Assembly (NCBI GenBank): GCA_019414045.1
Contig: DXMW01000013.1
Coordinates: 48,735-112,734 of the forward strand
DNA length: 64,000 bases
Reading direction: 5' to 3'
Origin: Collinsella sp.
Lineage (GTDB): Bacteria; Actinomycetota; Coriobacteriia; Coriobacteriales; Coriobacteriaceae
Positions within the stretch are counted from its first letter, which is position 1. Every line of letters begins with the position of its first letter. Under the pieces are notes generated by a model. That model saw only the letters and a list, made by a program, of their open reading frames with translations. It searched no databases and had not been told where the DNA came from. The position numbers and the translations under genes are program-made. Shown one piece after another: positions 52,343 through 59,884 of the stretch.

Positions 52343-53797
52343 CTAGAGCGTCTTGAGGTACTCCCCCAGCTCTTCCTCCCAGTCGGGCATGTGGAAGCCC
52401 GTCGACTCGAGCCTGGACAGGTCGAGCGCGGAGTGGACCGGGCGCGGGGCGACGGGGCCGGCGGCGTTCGCGTAGTAGTCGGCGGTCGAAACCGGCACGA
52501 CCCTGTCGCCGTTTCCGTTGGCGGCCTCGAAGACGGCGCGGGCGATGTCCGCCCAGCTCTTCACGGCACCGGAGCCGGTGCAGTCGTAGGTGCCGTAGGG
52601 CGCGTGCGTGCCCAGCACGTGGAAGATGGCCTCGGCCATGTCGCGCGTGAAGGTCAGGCGGCCCAGCTGATCGTCCACGACGGTGACCTGCTCGAGCTTG
52701 TCGTCCGGGTCGGTTACGCGGTCGGACAGGCCCTTCATGGTCTTAACGAAGTTGTGCCCCTCGCCGATGACCCAGCTGGAGCGCATGATGTAGTGGCGGG
52801 GGCACCCTGCCACGGCGATGTCGCCTGCGGCCTTGGTCTGGCCGTAGACGGACAGCGGGCTGAACGGCTCGTCCTCCGCGTGCACCTCCACGGTACCGTC
52901 GAAGACGTAGTCGGAGGACACGTGGACCAAGGTGATGCCGTGCTCAGAGCAGGTGCGGGCGAGCAGGGCGGGGCCGGTCGCGTTGGCCTTCCAGGCGATG
53001 GCGCGACCCTCGGGGGTCTCGGCCCTGTCCACCGCGGTGTAGGCGCCGCAGTTGATCACGGTGCCGTAGAGCGACCAGTCGTACTGCGCGTAGGCGTCGG
53101 GGTCGGACATGTCGAAGGTGTCGATGTCGCAGAAGTCGAAGTCCTTCGCCACGCCGCGCTCCTCGGCGAGCGCGCGCACCGCATGTCCCAGCTGGCCGTT
53201 GCAGCCGGTGACGAGGGTGCGCTTCGGCGCCATGGGGGTGACGTCCCCGAGCATCGGGTGGTTGAGGTCGGCCTCGGAGACGGTGGCCTCGGCCAGCGGG
53301 ATCGGCCACTCGATGGCGAGCTCGGGGTCGGCGAGGTTCACGAAGGTGTAGGTCCTCTTCAGCTCGAGGGACCAGTGGGCGTCCACCAGGTAGGTGTAGG
53401 CGGTGCCGTCCTCCAGGGCCTGGAAGGAGTTGCCCACGCCGCGCGGGACGTAGATGGCCTTGCTCGGGTCGAGCGTGCAGGTGAACACCTTGCCGAAGGT
53501 CTCGCTGCCCTCGCGCAGGTCCACCCAGGCGCCGAAGACCGAGCCGTGGGCCACGGAGATGAACTTGTCCCAGGGCTCGGCGTGGATGCCGCGGGTGACA
53601 CCGCGGCTGTCGTTGTAGGAGACGTTGTTCTGGACGACGCGGAGGTCGGGAATCCCGAGCGCGCACATCTTGGCGCGCTGCCAGTTCTCCTTGAACCAGC
53701 CGCGCGAGTCGCCGTGGACGGCGAGGTCGACGACCTTGAGGCCCCCGATGCCGGTCTCGGTGACGGCGAGGTCCTTCTCGAATGCGATTTCAGCCAT
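52343..53797 (-). CDS. rmlCD: RmlC-RmlD fusion: dTDP-4-dehydrorhamnose 3,5-epimerase / reductase
   Basis: 484 residues. Residues 1-185 are a cupin-type RmlC: DSRGWFKENWQ, NNVSYNDSRGVTRGIHAEPWDKFI, with VFGAWVDLR and YVPRGVGNSFQAL. Residues 192-484 are an SDR-type RmlD: VTGCNGQLGHAV, VNCGAYTAVDRAE, VSSDYVFDG, and the catalytic YGQTK. One protein thus does the last two steps of dTDP-L-rhamnose synthesis. Similar fusions occur in bifidobacteria and Collinsella relatives. Its codons are extremely GC-rich, unlike the insert further upstream. It lies 15 bases after rmlB. Confidence 0.93.
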   Translation of the reverse strand: MAEIAFEKDLAVTETGIGGLKVVDLAVHGDSRGWFKENWQRAKMCALGIPDLRVVQNNVSYNDSRGVTRGIHAEPWDKFISVAHGSVFGAWVDLREGSETFGKVFTCTLDPSKAIYVPRGVGNSFQALEDGTAYTYLVDAHWSLELKRTYTFVNLADPELAIEWPIPLAEATVSEADLNHPMLGDVTPMAPKRTLVTGCNGQLGHAVRALAEERGVAKDFDFCDIDTFDMSDPDAYAQYDWSLYGTVINCGAYTAVDRAETPEGRAIAWKANATGPALLARTCSEHGITLVHVSSDYVFDGTVEVHAEDEPFSPLSVYGQTKAAGDIAVAGCPRHYIMRSSWVIGEGHNFVKTMKGLSDRVTDPDDKLEQVTVVDDQLGRLTFTRDMAEAIFHVLGTHAPYGTYDCTGSGAVKSWADIARAVFEAANGNGDRVVPVSTADYYANAAGPVAPRPVHSALDLSRLESTGFHMPDWEEELGEYLKTL

Positions 53798-53812
53798 AGG
53801 TCTCTCCCCTCC

Positions 53813-54832
53813 TTACTGCCCCTGTGCGCGGTAGCGGGCCTCGGTGGCCTCCTTGGCCGGGCGCCACCAGGACTCGTTGGCGACGTACCAGTCGATCGTC
53901 TGCTTGAGTCCCTCGGCGAAGTCGGTGTGGGCCGGCCTCCAGCCCAGCTCGCGCTGGAGCTTGGTGGAGTCGATGGCGTAGCGGCGGTCGTGGCCGGGGC
54001 GGTCGGCGACCCAGTCGAAGTCCTCGGGGTCGCGGCCCATGGCCTCGAGGATCATGCGCAGGACGGTGATGTTGCTCTTCTCGCCGTCGGCGCCGATGAG
54101 GTAGGTCTCCCCCATGCGGCCCTTGGTCAGGATGTCCCAGACGGCGCTGGAGTGGTCCTCGGTGTGGATCCAGTCGCGGACGTTCTCGCCGCGGCCGTAG
54201 AGCTTGGGGCGCACGCCGTCGATGATGTTCGTGATCTGGCGCGGGATGAACTTCTCCACGTGCTGGTAGGGTCCGTAGTTGTTGGAGCAGTTGGAGATGG
54301 TCGTGCGCAGGCCGTAGGTGCGGGTCCAGGCGCGGACCAGCATGTCGGAGGACGCCTTGGTGCTCGAGTACGGGCTGCTCGGGTGATACGGCGTCTCCTC
54401 GGTGAACTTCGCCGGGTCGTCGAGAGCAAGGTCGCCGTAGACCTCGTCGGTGGAGACGTGGTGGTAGCGGACGCCGTATTTGCGGACGGCCTCCAGCAGG
54501 CGGAAGGTTCCCTCGACGTTGGTGCGCAGGAACGGCTCCGGGTCGGCGATGGAGTTGTCGTTGTGGGACTCCGCGGCATAGTGGACGATCGCGTCGTGGC
54601 CGGGGACGATCCTATCGAGCAGCTCCGCGTCGCAGATGTCGCCCACGACGAGCTCCACGCGGCCCGCGGGCAGCCCCGCGATGTTCTCGGGGTTGCCGGC
54701 GTAGGTCAGCTTGTCCAGGACGGTGACGTGGACGCCCGGGTGGTTGTCGACCACGTAGTGCACGAAGTTGCTGCCGATGAAGCCGCAGCCGCCCGTGACG
54801 ATGATGTTCTTAGGTTCAAAAATCTCAGACAT
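53813..54832 (-). CDS. rmlB: dTDP-glucose 4,6-dehydratase
   Basis: 339 residues. SDR enzyme converting dTDP-glucose to the 4-keto-6-deoxy sugar. NAD motif VTGGCGFIGSNFVHYV, HYAAESHNDNSI, VSTDEVYGDL, catalytic YSSTKASSD, and NCSNNYGPYQHVEKFIPR. The ATG at 54832 follows AAAAGGAGATTC. Strongly GC-rich codons. Between it and rmlA lie three AT-richer genes, splitting the rml operon. Confidence 0.96.
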   Translation of the reverse strand: MSEIFEPKNIIVTGGCGFIGSNFVHYVVDNHPGVHVTVLDKLTYAGNPENIAGLPAGRVELVVGDICDAELLDRIVPGHDAIVHYAAESHNDNSIADPEPFLRTNVEGTFRLLEAVRKYGVRYHHVSTDEVYGDLALDDPAKFTEETPYHPSSPYSSTKASSDMLVRAWTRTYGLRTTISNCSNNYGPYQHVEKFIPRQITNIIDGVRPKLYGRGENVRDWIHTEDHSSAVWDILTKGRMGETYLIGADGEKSNITVLRMILEAMGRDPEDFDWVADRPGHDRRYAIDSTKLQRELGWRPAHTDFAEGLKQTIDWYVANESWWRPAKEATEARYRAQGQ

Positions 54833-54852
54833 GAATCTCCTTTTTTCGCCTA

Positions 54853-55449
54853 CTAGAGATGTAAGTACTTAAACATTTGAACATATGAGCCTTCAGCAGA
54901 ATCAGAATCTTCTCCTGCAGGTTTGTTTCTTATGCCAAACTCTCTGTATCCCATGCGACTATAGAACTCAATAAGACCAGGCTCATTGACAGAGTCCAGA
55001 AACACAAACCTTCCGCCAACAAGACGCTGTATGTCAGAAATAGACTTTTCAACGAAAGCCATGAGTTCTTCACCGGTTACGCGACCTATACCTGAATCGC
55101 TTTTCCCAAATTGCGCCAACAGAACACAAGGCAAATCAAAACAACCAGTTTCTGGTCTAAGTTCACCAAAAGAAGCCAACTTCTTGTGAGCTGTTTTTGA
55201 AACGACATTCTCAGGAATGGAGGCAATCTTTAGAGCAAGGGCATAAAAGCCAACTAAAGCGGCCGCATCTGTATCAAATACAAGATAAGAGACACAGAAA
55301 CCCCTCAGGTTAAAATCAAACGCGTTATAACGAACAAAATCCTCTATATCCTTGTTACGTTCACAGCGAAAAGAGGAGAGAACGTCCGAAACCTCGTCCT
55401 CTCCTCGCGCATTAAGTAATTGGAGTAAAGAATACGATACAAGCGCCAT
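54853..55449 (-). CDS. GNAT-family N-acetyltransferase, possibly toxin of a two-gene unit
   Basis: 198 residues. The acetyl-CoA site is recognisable as LPCVLLAQFGKSDSGIGRVTGEELM (GxGxxG-like SGIG), and the C-terminal element is DSVNEPGLIEFYSRMGYREFG, the usual N-x-x-x-FYxxxGF pattern. SYLVFDTDAAALVGFYALA is the preceding strand. It begins two bases after the small ORF at 55452-55637 and follows a LexA-box-like palindrome. GNAT proteins coupled to a small partner include tRNA-acetylating toxins, but the partner here does not look like a ribbon-helix-helix antitoxin. A plain acetyltransferase is the alternative. Lower GC than the flanking rml genes. Confidence 0.75.
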   Translation of the reverse strand: MALVSYSLLQLLNARGEDEVSDVLSSFRCERNKDIEDFVRYNAFDFNLRGFCVSYLVFDTDAAALVGFYALALKIASIPENVVSKTAHKKLASFGELRPETGCFDLPCVLLAQFGKSDSGIGRVTGEELMAFVEKSISDIQRLVGGRFVFLDSVNEPGLIEFYSRMGYREFGIRNKPAGEDSDSAEGSYVQMFKYLHL

Positions 55450-55451
55450 TT

Positions 55452-55637
55452 CTAGAAGCCCATCGATTTAAACAAAGAATCGATGGCCTTCTTCATGTCT
55501 GGCGTCAAAGACGGATCCGAAGGCGATGGCTTGAACTTCAAATCCTTGGTTACGCCTTCATCATATGCGTCGCACAACGCCTTTACGCCCTGAGGAGAGA
55601 GCATCCTAATCGGTGTTTTTAAACTTGAAGTAGCCAT
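55452..55637 (-). CDS. Small 61-residue protein, partner of the GNAT gene
   Basis: Begins MATSSLKTPIRMLSPQGVKALCDAYDEG and ends in an amphipathic helix, DMKKAIDSLFKSMGF. It is basic at the start, with a Ser/Pro-rich middle (SPSDPSLTP). GGAAGGAGG lies seven bases before the ATG, an excellent Shine-Dalgarno, and the gene is followed two bases later by the GNAT gene, so both are surely translated from one mRNA. I recognise no family. It could be an antitoxin or an acetylation substrate/adaptor; neither is shown. Confidence 0.65.
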   Translation of the reverse strand: MATSSLKTPIRMLSPQGVKALCDAYDEGVTKDLKFKPSPSDPSLTPDMKKAIDSLFKSMGF

Positions 55638-55669
55638 ATGCCCTCCTTCCCTTAAAAATATCTACTTAG

Positions 55670-55700
55670 ATTATAACCGAAAATACGAACACATATTCGA
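55670..55700 (-). promoter_or_regulatory. Promoter with LexA-box-like operator for the small-ORF/GNAT unit
   Basis: TATAAT on the minus strand at 55675-55670. At 55685-55700 the plus strand reads ACGAACACATATTCGA, a near-palindrome matching the Gram-positive LexA box (CGAAC-N4-GTTCG) except at one base, and it overlaps the -35 position. Start codon is at 55637. SOS control is inferred. Confidence 0.5.
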
Positions 55701-55735
55701 ATTGCCCGATTATCATGAAATTCTAACGCAGCTTC

Positions 55736-56023
55736 TTACTTCGCTTGCTGCTCAAGGCGCTTTACAAGCTGTTCCTCAGAATGGACAAACTCAAATGGTT
55801 CATACTCGCCATATGCGGAAGGACGACTGATGTTAATGAGCTGAAGGTCAGAGATGCCGAAACGATCCTCTATCCTTCGCATCATCTCGACAAGCTCCTG
55901 GCCCGGCTTAACGGCCATTACCAACGAACCTTGCTCAGAAAACCACTTAGCAACCAGATAACGCATCAGCCAACTCGCCTCCCCAGTACGAAAGGGATGA
56001 GAGAAGGTCGACTGAAAGGCCAT
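55736..56023 (-). CDS. Small protein of unknown function (DUF6718-like)
   Basis: 95 residues from the ATG at 56023, with GGAG just upstream. An alternative start at 55966 (MRYLVAKWFSEQGSLVMAVKPG) fits better the short family that I tentatively recall as DUF6718, whose members begin MRYLVAK and end near ISRPSAYGEYEPFEFV. The C-terminus is a short charged helix. No signal or membrane segment. It lies within the AT-richer insert between rmlA and rmlB and is not close enough to the GNAT pair (about 100 bases) to be clearly one operon. Confidence 0.6.
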   Translation of the reverse strand: MAFQSTFSHPFRTGEASWLMRYLVAKWFSEQGSLVMAVKPGQELVEMMRRIEDRFGISDLQLINISRPSAYGEYEPFEFVHSEEQLVKRLEQQAK

Positions 56024-56069
56024 CACGCTCCAGAATATCGGTCATCACTCATCCCCTTTCACCAGGCAA

Positions 56070-56969
56070 TTAATACTCGCGCGGGCTGTTGACGATCTCG
56101 CCGGCGGCGACCTTCTTCAGGTGCTGCCCGTAGACCGACTTGCCGTAGGCCTTCGCTGCCTCCTCCAGCTCGGCGGTCGTGATCCAGCCGTTCTCCCAGG
56201 CGATCTCCTCGGGCACGGACACGGGCAGGTCCTGGGAGTGCTCCACGGCGCGGACGAACTCCGCGGCCTCGTGCAGGCTCTCCATGGTGCCGGTGTCCAG
56301 CCACGCGTAGCCGCGGCCGAGGGTGACGACGGACAGCGTCCCCTCCTCCAGGTACATCTGGTTGAGCGTGGTGATCTCCAGCTCGCCGCGCGCGGAGGGC
56401 TTCACCTGGTGGGCCTTGGCTGCCACGTCGCCCGGGTAGAAGTACAGGCCGGTGACGGCGTAGGAGCTCTTGGGGCACTCGGGCTTCTCCTCGATGGAGA
56501 CGGCCCTGCCCTCGCCGTCGAACTCAACGACGCCGAAGCGCTCGGGGTCGTCCACGTGGTAGCCGAAGACCGTGGCGCGGCCCGACTCGGCGTTCTGGAC
56601 GGCGCGCGTCAGGTGGCGCGACAGTCCGTTGCCGTAGAAGATGTTGTCGCCGAGCACGAGGGCGCACGGCTCGCCGCCGATGAACTCCTCGCCGATGGTG
56701 AAGGCCTGCGCCAGGCCGTCGGGGCTCGGCTGCTCGGCGTAGGAGAGGTTCACGCCGTAGCGCGAGCCGTCCCCGAGCAGGCGCTCGAAGTTGGGCAGGT
56801 CGGTCGGCGTGGAGATGACCAGGATGTCCCGGATGCCCGCCAGCATGAGGGTGGACAGCGGGTAATAGATCATGGGCTTGTCGTAGACCGGCAGCAGCTG
56901 CTTGGAGGTCACGAGCGTGAGCGGGTATAGGCGGGTGCCGGACCCGCCGGCGAGGATGATGCCTTTCAT
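56070..56969 (-). CDS. rmlA: Glucose-1-phosphate thymidylyltransferase
   Basis: 299 residues. It makes dTDP-glucose from dTTP and glucose 1-phosphate, first step of dTDP-rhamnose synthesis and the usual feedback point. GIILAGGSGTRLYPLT at the start, KQLLPVYDKPMIYYPLSTLM, LGDNIFYG, and YAWLDTGTMESL. The ATG at 56969 has GAGAGG before a TTTTT spacer. GC-rich like rmlB and rmlCD. A TATAAT on this strand at 57040-57035 is a candidate -10 about 65 bases upstream, without a clear -35. Confidence 0.96.
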   Translation of the reverse strand: MKGIILAGGSGTRLYPLTLVTSKQLLPVYDKPMIYYPLSTLMLAGIRDILVISTPTDLPNFERLLGDGSRYGVNLSYAEQPSPDGLAQAFTIGEEFIGGEPCALVLGDNIFYGNGLSRHLTRAVQNAESGRATVFGYHVDDPERFGVVEFDGEGRAVSIEEKPECPKSSYAVTGLYFYPGDVAAKAHQVKPSARGELEITTLNQMYLEEGTLSVVTLGRGYAWLDTGTMESLHEAAEFVRAVEHSQDLPVSVPEEIAWENGWITTAELEEAAKAYGKSVYGQHLKKVAAGEIVNSPREY

Positions 56970-57125
56970 AAAAATCCTCTCGATTGACAATCGTTGAGCA
57001 AAAGCCGCTGATTACAGATGCATAGTTAATTAAATTATACGCACCGGCAGCAACCTCCCCGTCTTCTTATTTAAATCGGACAGCAGAAACACGCAACTCT
57101 TTCTGCATTTCTAGCGAGGCAACAA

Positions 57126-59597
57126 ATGAAAAAGTACAATGAGCAGTGTCCAACAAACGAAAGGCAAACAATGCGAGTCGAAACAACCGGAGTATGCAGA
57201 GGAAACTGGAAAATCTACCAGCAGCTTAAGATTGAAGGCATCCATAAAGGCTCCAGCGTAACAGCCCAGGCGGCTACAGACGATAACCGCCGCTCACCTT
57301 TATCCCTCCTAAAATTCCGGGACAATAGTTGTGACTCGAACTCATACGTCCTTGTAGTCCCCGATCCCGATGCTCGCACCATCAAAATTGAGTTTAGCGA
57401 AATCGGCCAAGACGGTCGCACCCTGAGCAGCGACTCCCTTTCGCTCAATTGCAAGAACATCAAATGGGAGTCGCGCCTTAACTACAAAATTAAACCTGAC
57501 ATGTGCAGCAAACTCCGAAACTACGATGACGTTTCAGAGTTTGACATGGCAACGATTGATTTCTGGCAGTGCATCGAAGATTCAAGCGACTATATCCTTA
57601 GGTGCACGGTGAGAACTCCTTATCGTAGCGACTCGCAAATCAAACTTCGTTGTTTCGATCGAACCCTTAATGAAGTTAATTTGAGCATCGTCAATTTCGG
57701 CTCGAATGTAACAAGCGTTGGATTTACGTCTGAGAAAAAGCAGCTTGAAACGCAGCTCTCAATTCGAATGCCAAAGGCGTTCGATCGTTACTACTTTATT
57801 ATTGACGATCAAAATCACCCATCATTCAGTGCATTCGACTGCTTAACACCCGATAAGCTAGGCTTGCTTCTTGAGGAGACCAACTTTCTCTTTACCCATG
57901 CGCAGTTTGACCCTGAATACCCCGAATGGTTCACGGATCATAAGGCAACTATCGGCGCTCTGGAGAAGCAGAGAAAAATCGTCTTCAACAGCGCTCCGAA
58001 GTTCAGCATTATTGTCCCTCTATACAACACACCCATTTCGTTCTTTAACGATATGGCCGAATCCGTAAAAAACCAGTCTTATGCAAACTGGGAGCTCATC
58101 CTAGTTAATGCAAGTCCTGACAATCAGGAACTAAAGGCTCGCGTTGAGCAGGAGACGGCCCACGACAACAGAATTAAATCAATTAACCTTACCGAGAATA
58201 AGGGCATTTCCGAAAACACAAACGCCGGCGTTGCCATCGCTTCGGGTGATTTCGTTAGCTTCTTTGACCATGACGATATTCTTGAACCGGACTTGTTGTT
58301 CTCATATGCCGAGGCAATTGAAAACAATGATGACGTCGATCTTCTTTATTGTGATGAAGATAAACTCATGCCCGATGGAATGCTAGCGCAGCCGTTCTTT
58401 AAGCCGGATTTCAATATCGATCTGCTCAGAAACAATAACTATATCTGCCATATGCTTACCATCCGTAAGTCTCTGCTTGACACTCTAGAACCGAACACGA
58501 AAGAGTTCGATGGAGCACAGGATCATAATCTGACTCTCCACGCCGTGGAAAAGGCAAGGAAAGTTCATCATGTTGCAAAGGTTCTATATCACTGGCGCCT
58601 AAGCGAGACCTCCACCGCAGCAAATGCCGATAGCAAGCCGTATGCCACTATCGCAGGTATCAAAGCGGTCCAGAGTCATTTGGACAGGCTTGGGCTCAAT
58701 GCGAAGGTCGAACAAGCGCGTCGTCCCTTTACATATAAAGTAACCTACGCTGTGCCAGATTCCCATCCACTCGTGTCAATTATCATTCCAACTAAAGACC
58801 ACGCCAACATTCTGGACAACTGCATTAAGTCAATTGTTGAGAAATCAACGTACGACAATTTCGAGCTTGTCATAATCGAAAACAACAGCACAGAAAAGGA
58901 GACGTTCGATTATTACGATAAGTTGCAAGCAAAATATCCTGACATCGTTCGTCTTGTAACTTGGAAGCACGAATTCAATTTCTCCAAGCTCATGAACTTT
59001 GGCGTTGCTCACGCCAAGGGCGACTATCTCTTGCTGTTGAATAACGATACTGAGGTAATTACGCCCAATTGGATTGAGACTATGCTTGGCATCTGCGCAC
59101 GTGAGGATGTTGGCGCAGTTGGTGCAAAACTCTACTATCCCGACAACACCATCCAGCACGCGGGCTTATGCGTCACTGGTGGCGTGGCAGGACATCTTTG
59201 CCAAAGCATGCCAAGGGATAACTGGGGCTACTTTGCACTCAACGATGCACAACAAGACTTCAGCGCCGTCACCGCAGCTTGCATAATGACCAAGCGTGAT
59301 GAATATGAGAAAGTCGGAGGTTTCACGGAAGAGCTTCAAGTTGCATTTAATGACGTTGACTTTTGCTTAAAGCTACGCGAGATCAACGACCTAATTGTAT
59401 ACACACCCGAAGTCGAGCTCTATCACTACGAGTCGATTTCTAGAGGCGTTGAAAACAATACGGAGAAGCAGATTCGCTTCCACAAAGAGGTCGCGTACAT
59501 GAATTATCGATGGGCTAAGTATTACGTCAAAGGCGATCCTTATATGAATCCAAACTTCACCGTCGGGGAACCCGCGAATCGTTATTATCATTTATAG
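57126..59597 (+). CDS. Large GT2 glycosyltransferase with two catalytic domains
   Basis: 823 residues. Residues 1-285 form an N-terminal region without recognised motifs, rich in beta-strand-like sequence. The first GT-A domain starts near 293 (KFSIIVPLYNTPISFFNDM) with DFVSFFDHDDILEPD and CDEDKLM. The second starts near 550 (VSIIIPTKDHANILDNCI) with DYLLLLNNDTEVI, AVGAKLYYPDNTIQHAG and VAFNDVDFCLKLRE. The arrangement resembles rhamnosyl/O-antigen transferases of the RgpF/WbbL-linked kind, fitting the neighbouring dTDP-rhamnose genes, but donor and linkage cannot be read from sequence. The DNA is less GC-rich than the rml genes. Divergent from rmlA. Confidence 0.88.
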   Translation: MKKYNEQCPTNERQTMRVETTGVCRGNWKIYQQLKIEGIHKGSSVTAQAATDDNRRSPLSLLKFRDNSCDSNSYVLVVPDPDARTIKIEFSEIGQDGRTLSSDSLSLNCKNIKWESRLNYKIKPDMCSKLRNYDDVSEFDMATIDFWQCIEDSSDYILRCTVRTPYRSDSQIKLRCFDRTLNEVNLSIVNFGSNVTSVGFTSEKKQLETQLSIRMPKAFDRYYFIIDDQNHPSFSAFDCLTPDKLGLLLEETNFLFTHAQFDPEYPEWFTDHKATIGALEKQRKIVFNSAPKFSIIVPLYNTPISFFNDMAESVKNQSYANWELILVNASPDNQELKARVEQETAHDNRIKSINLTENKGISENTNAGVAIASGDFVSFFDHDDILEPDLLFSYAEAIENNDDVDLLYCDEDKLMPDGMLAQPFFKPDFNIDLLRNNNYICHMLTIRKSLLDTLEPNTKEFDGAQDHNLTLHAVEKARKVHHVAKVLYHWRLSETSTAANADSKPYATIAGIKAVQSHLDRLGLNAKVEQARRPFTYKVTYAVPDSHPLVSIIIPTKDHANILDNCIKSIVEKSTYDNFELVIIENNSTEKETFDYYDKLQAKYPDIVRLVTWKHEFNFSKLMNFGVAHAKGDYLLLLNNDTEVITPNWIETMLGICAREDVGAVGAKLYYPDNTIQHAGLCVTGGVAGHLCQSMPRDNWGYFALNDAQQDFSAVTAACIMTKRDEYEKVGGFTEELQVAFNDVDFCLKLREINDLIVYTPEVELYHYESISRGVENNTEKQIRFHKEVAYMNYRWAKYYVKGDPYMNPNFTVGEPANRYYHL

Positions 59598-59884
59598 ATA
59601 ATGAGTATTTACTCATTTGGGCGCTGTTGAATATCGCGAAACTGCGCCGTCGATATCGCGCTTGGGCACCGGGCCCGACATGGGCTCCGGTGCCGTTTTG
59701 CTACCTGCGGTCCGCCCCGCGGCACGGCCTCATGTTGGCCTCTCGCATGCCAACCCAGCGCTCGGTCAAAGTCTCTGCTTGGCTTGGAAAAGCATAGCTT
59801 TCGGGGACCCTGCGGCGTCCGAATCATCGCCTGCTATCTAAACTGTTAGATAGCAGAAAAAACCCGAGAGCATTACGCAAAGGC
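59598..59884. ncRNA. Candidate structured RNA in a GC-rich non-coding gap
   Basis: A 287-base gap between AT-rich genes, GC-rich from about 59620 to 59830 and without a plausible gene. It contains several strong hairpins: TGAGTattTACTCA just after the stop at 59597; GGCGC-t-GTT...AAC-t-GCGCC (59621-59650); GGCACCGG-GCCC-gacat-GGGC-t-CCGGTGCC followed by GTTTT (near 59665-59700); TTGGC...GCCAA (near 59735-59755); and GCTATCTA-aactgt-TAGATAGC (near 59832-59855) followed by AGAAAAAACCC. Strand is undecided. It does not match tmRNA, SRP RNA or RNase P signatures. It could instead be a decayed mobile-element end. Confidence 0.35.

Noticed and set aside
52391..54856. An 821-codon plus-strand frame opposite rmlCD and rmlB
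   Set aside because: Antisense of well-supported enzymes; very Val/Gly/Asp-rich mirror translation.
59598..59884. Identification of the GC-rich gap as RNase P RNA, tmRNA, SRP RNA or 6S RNA
   Set aside because: The conserved cores of these RNAs (for example GAGGAAAGTCC of RNase P or the GGAAGGA/GCAG cores of SRP RNA) are not found on either strand.
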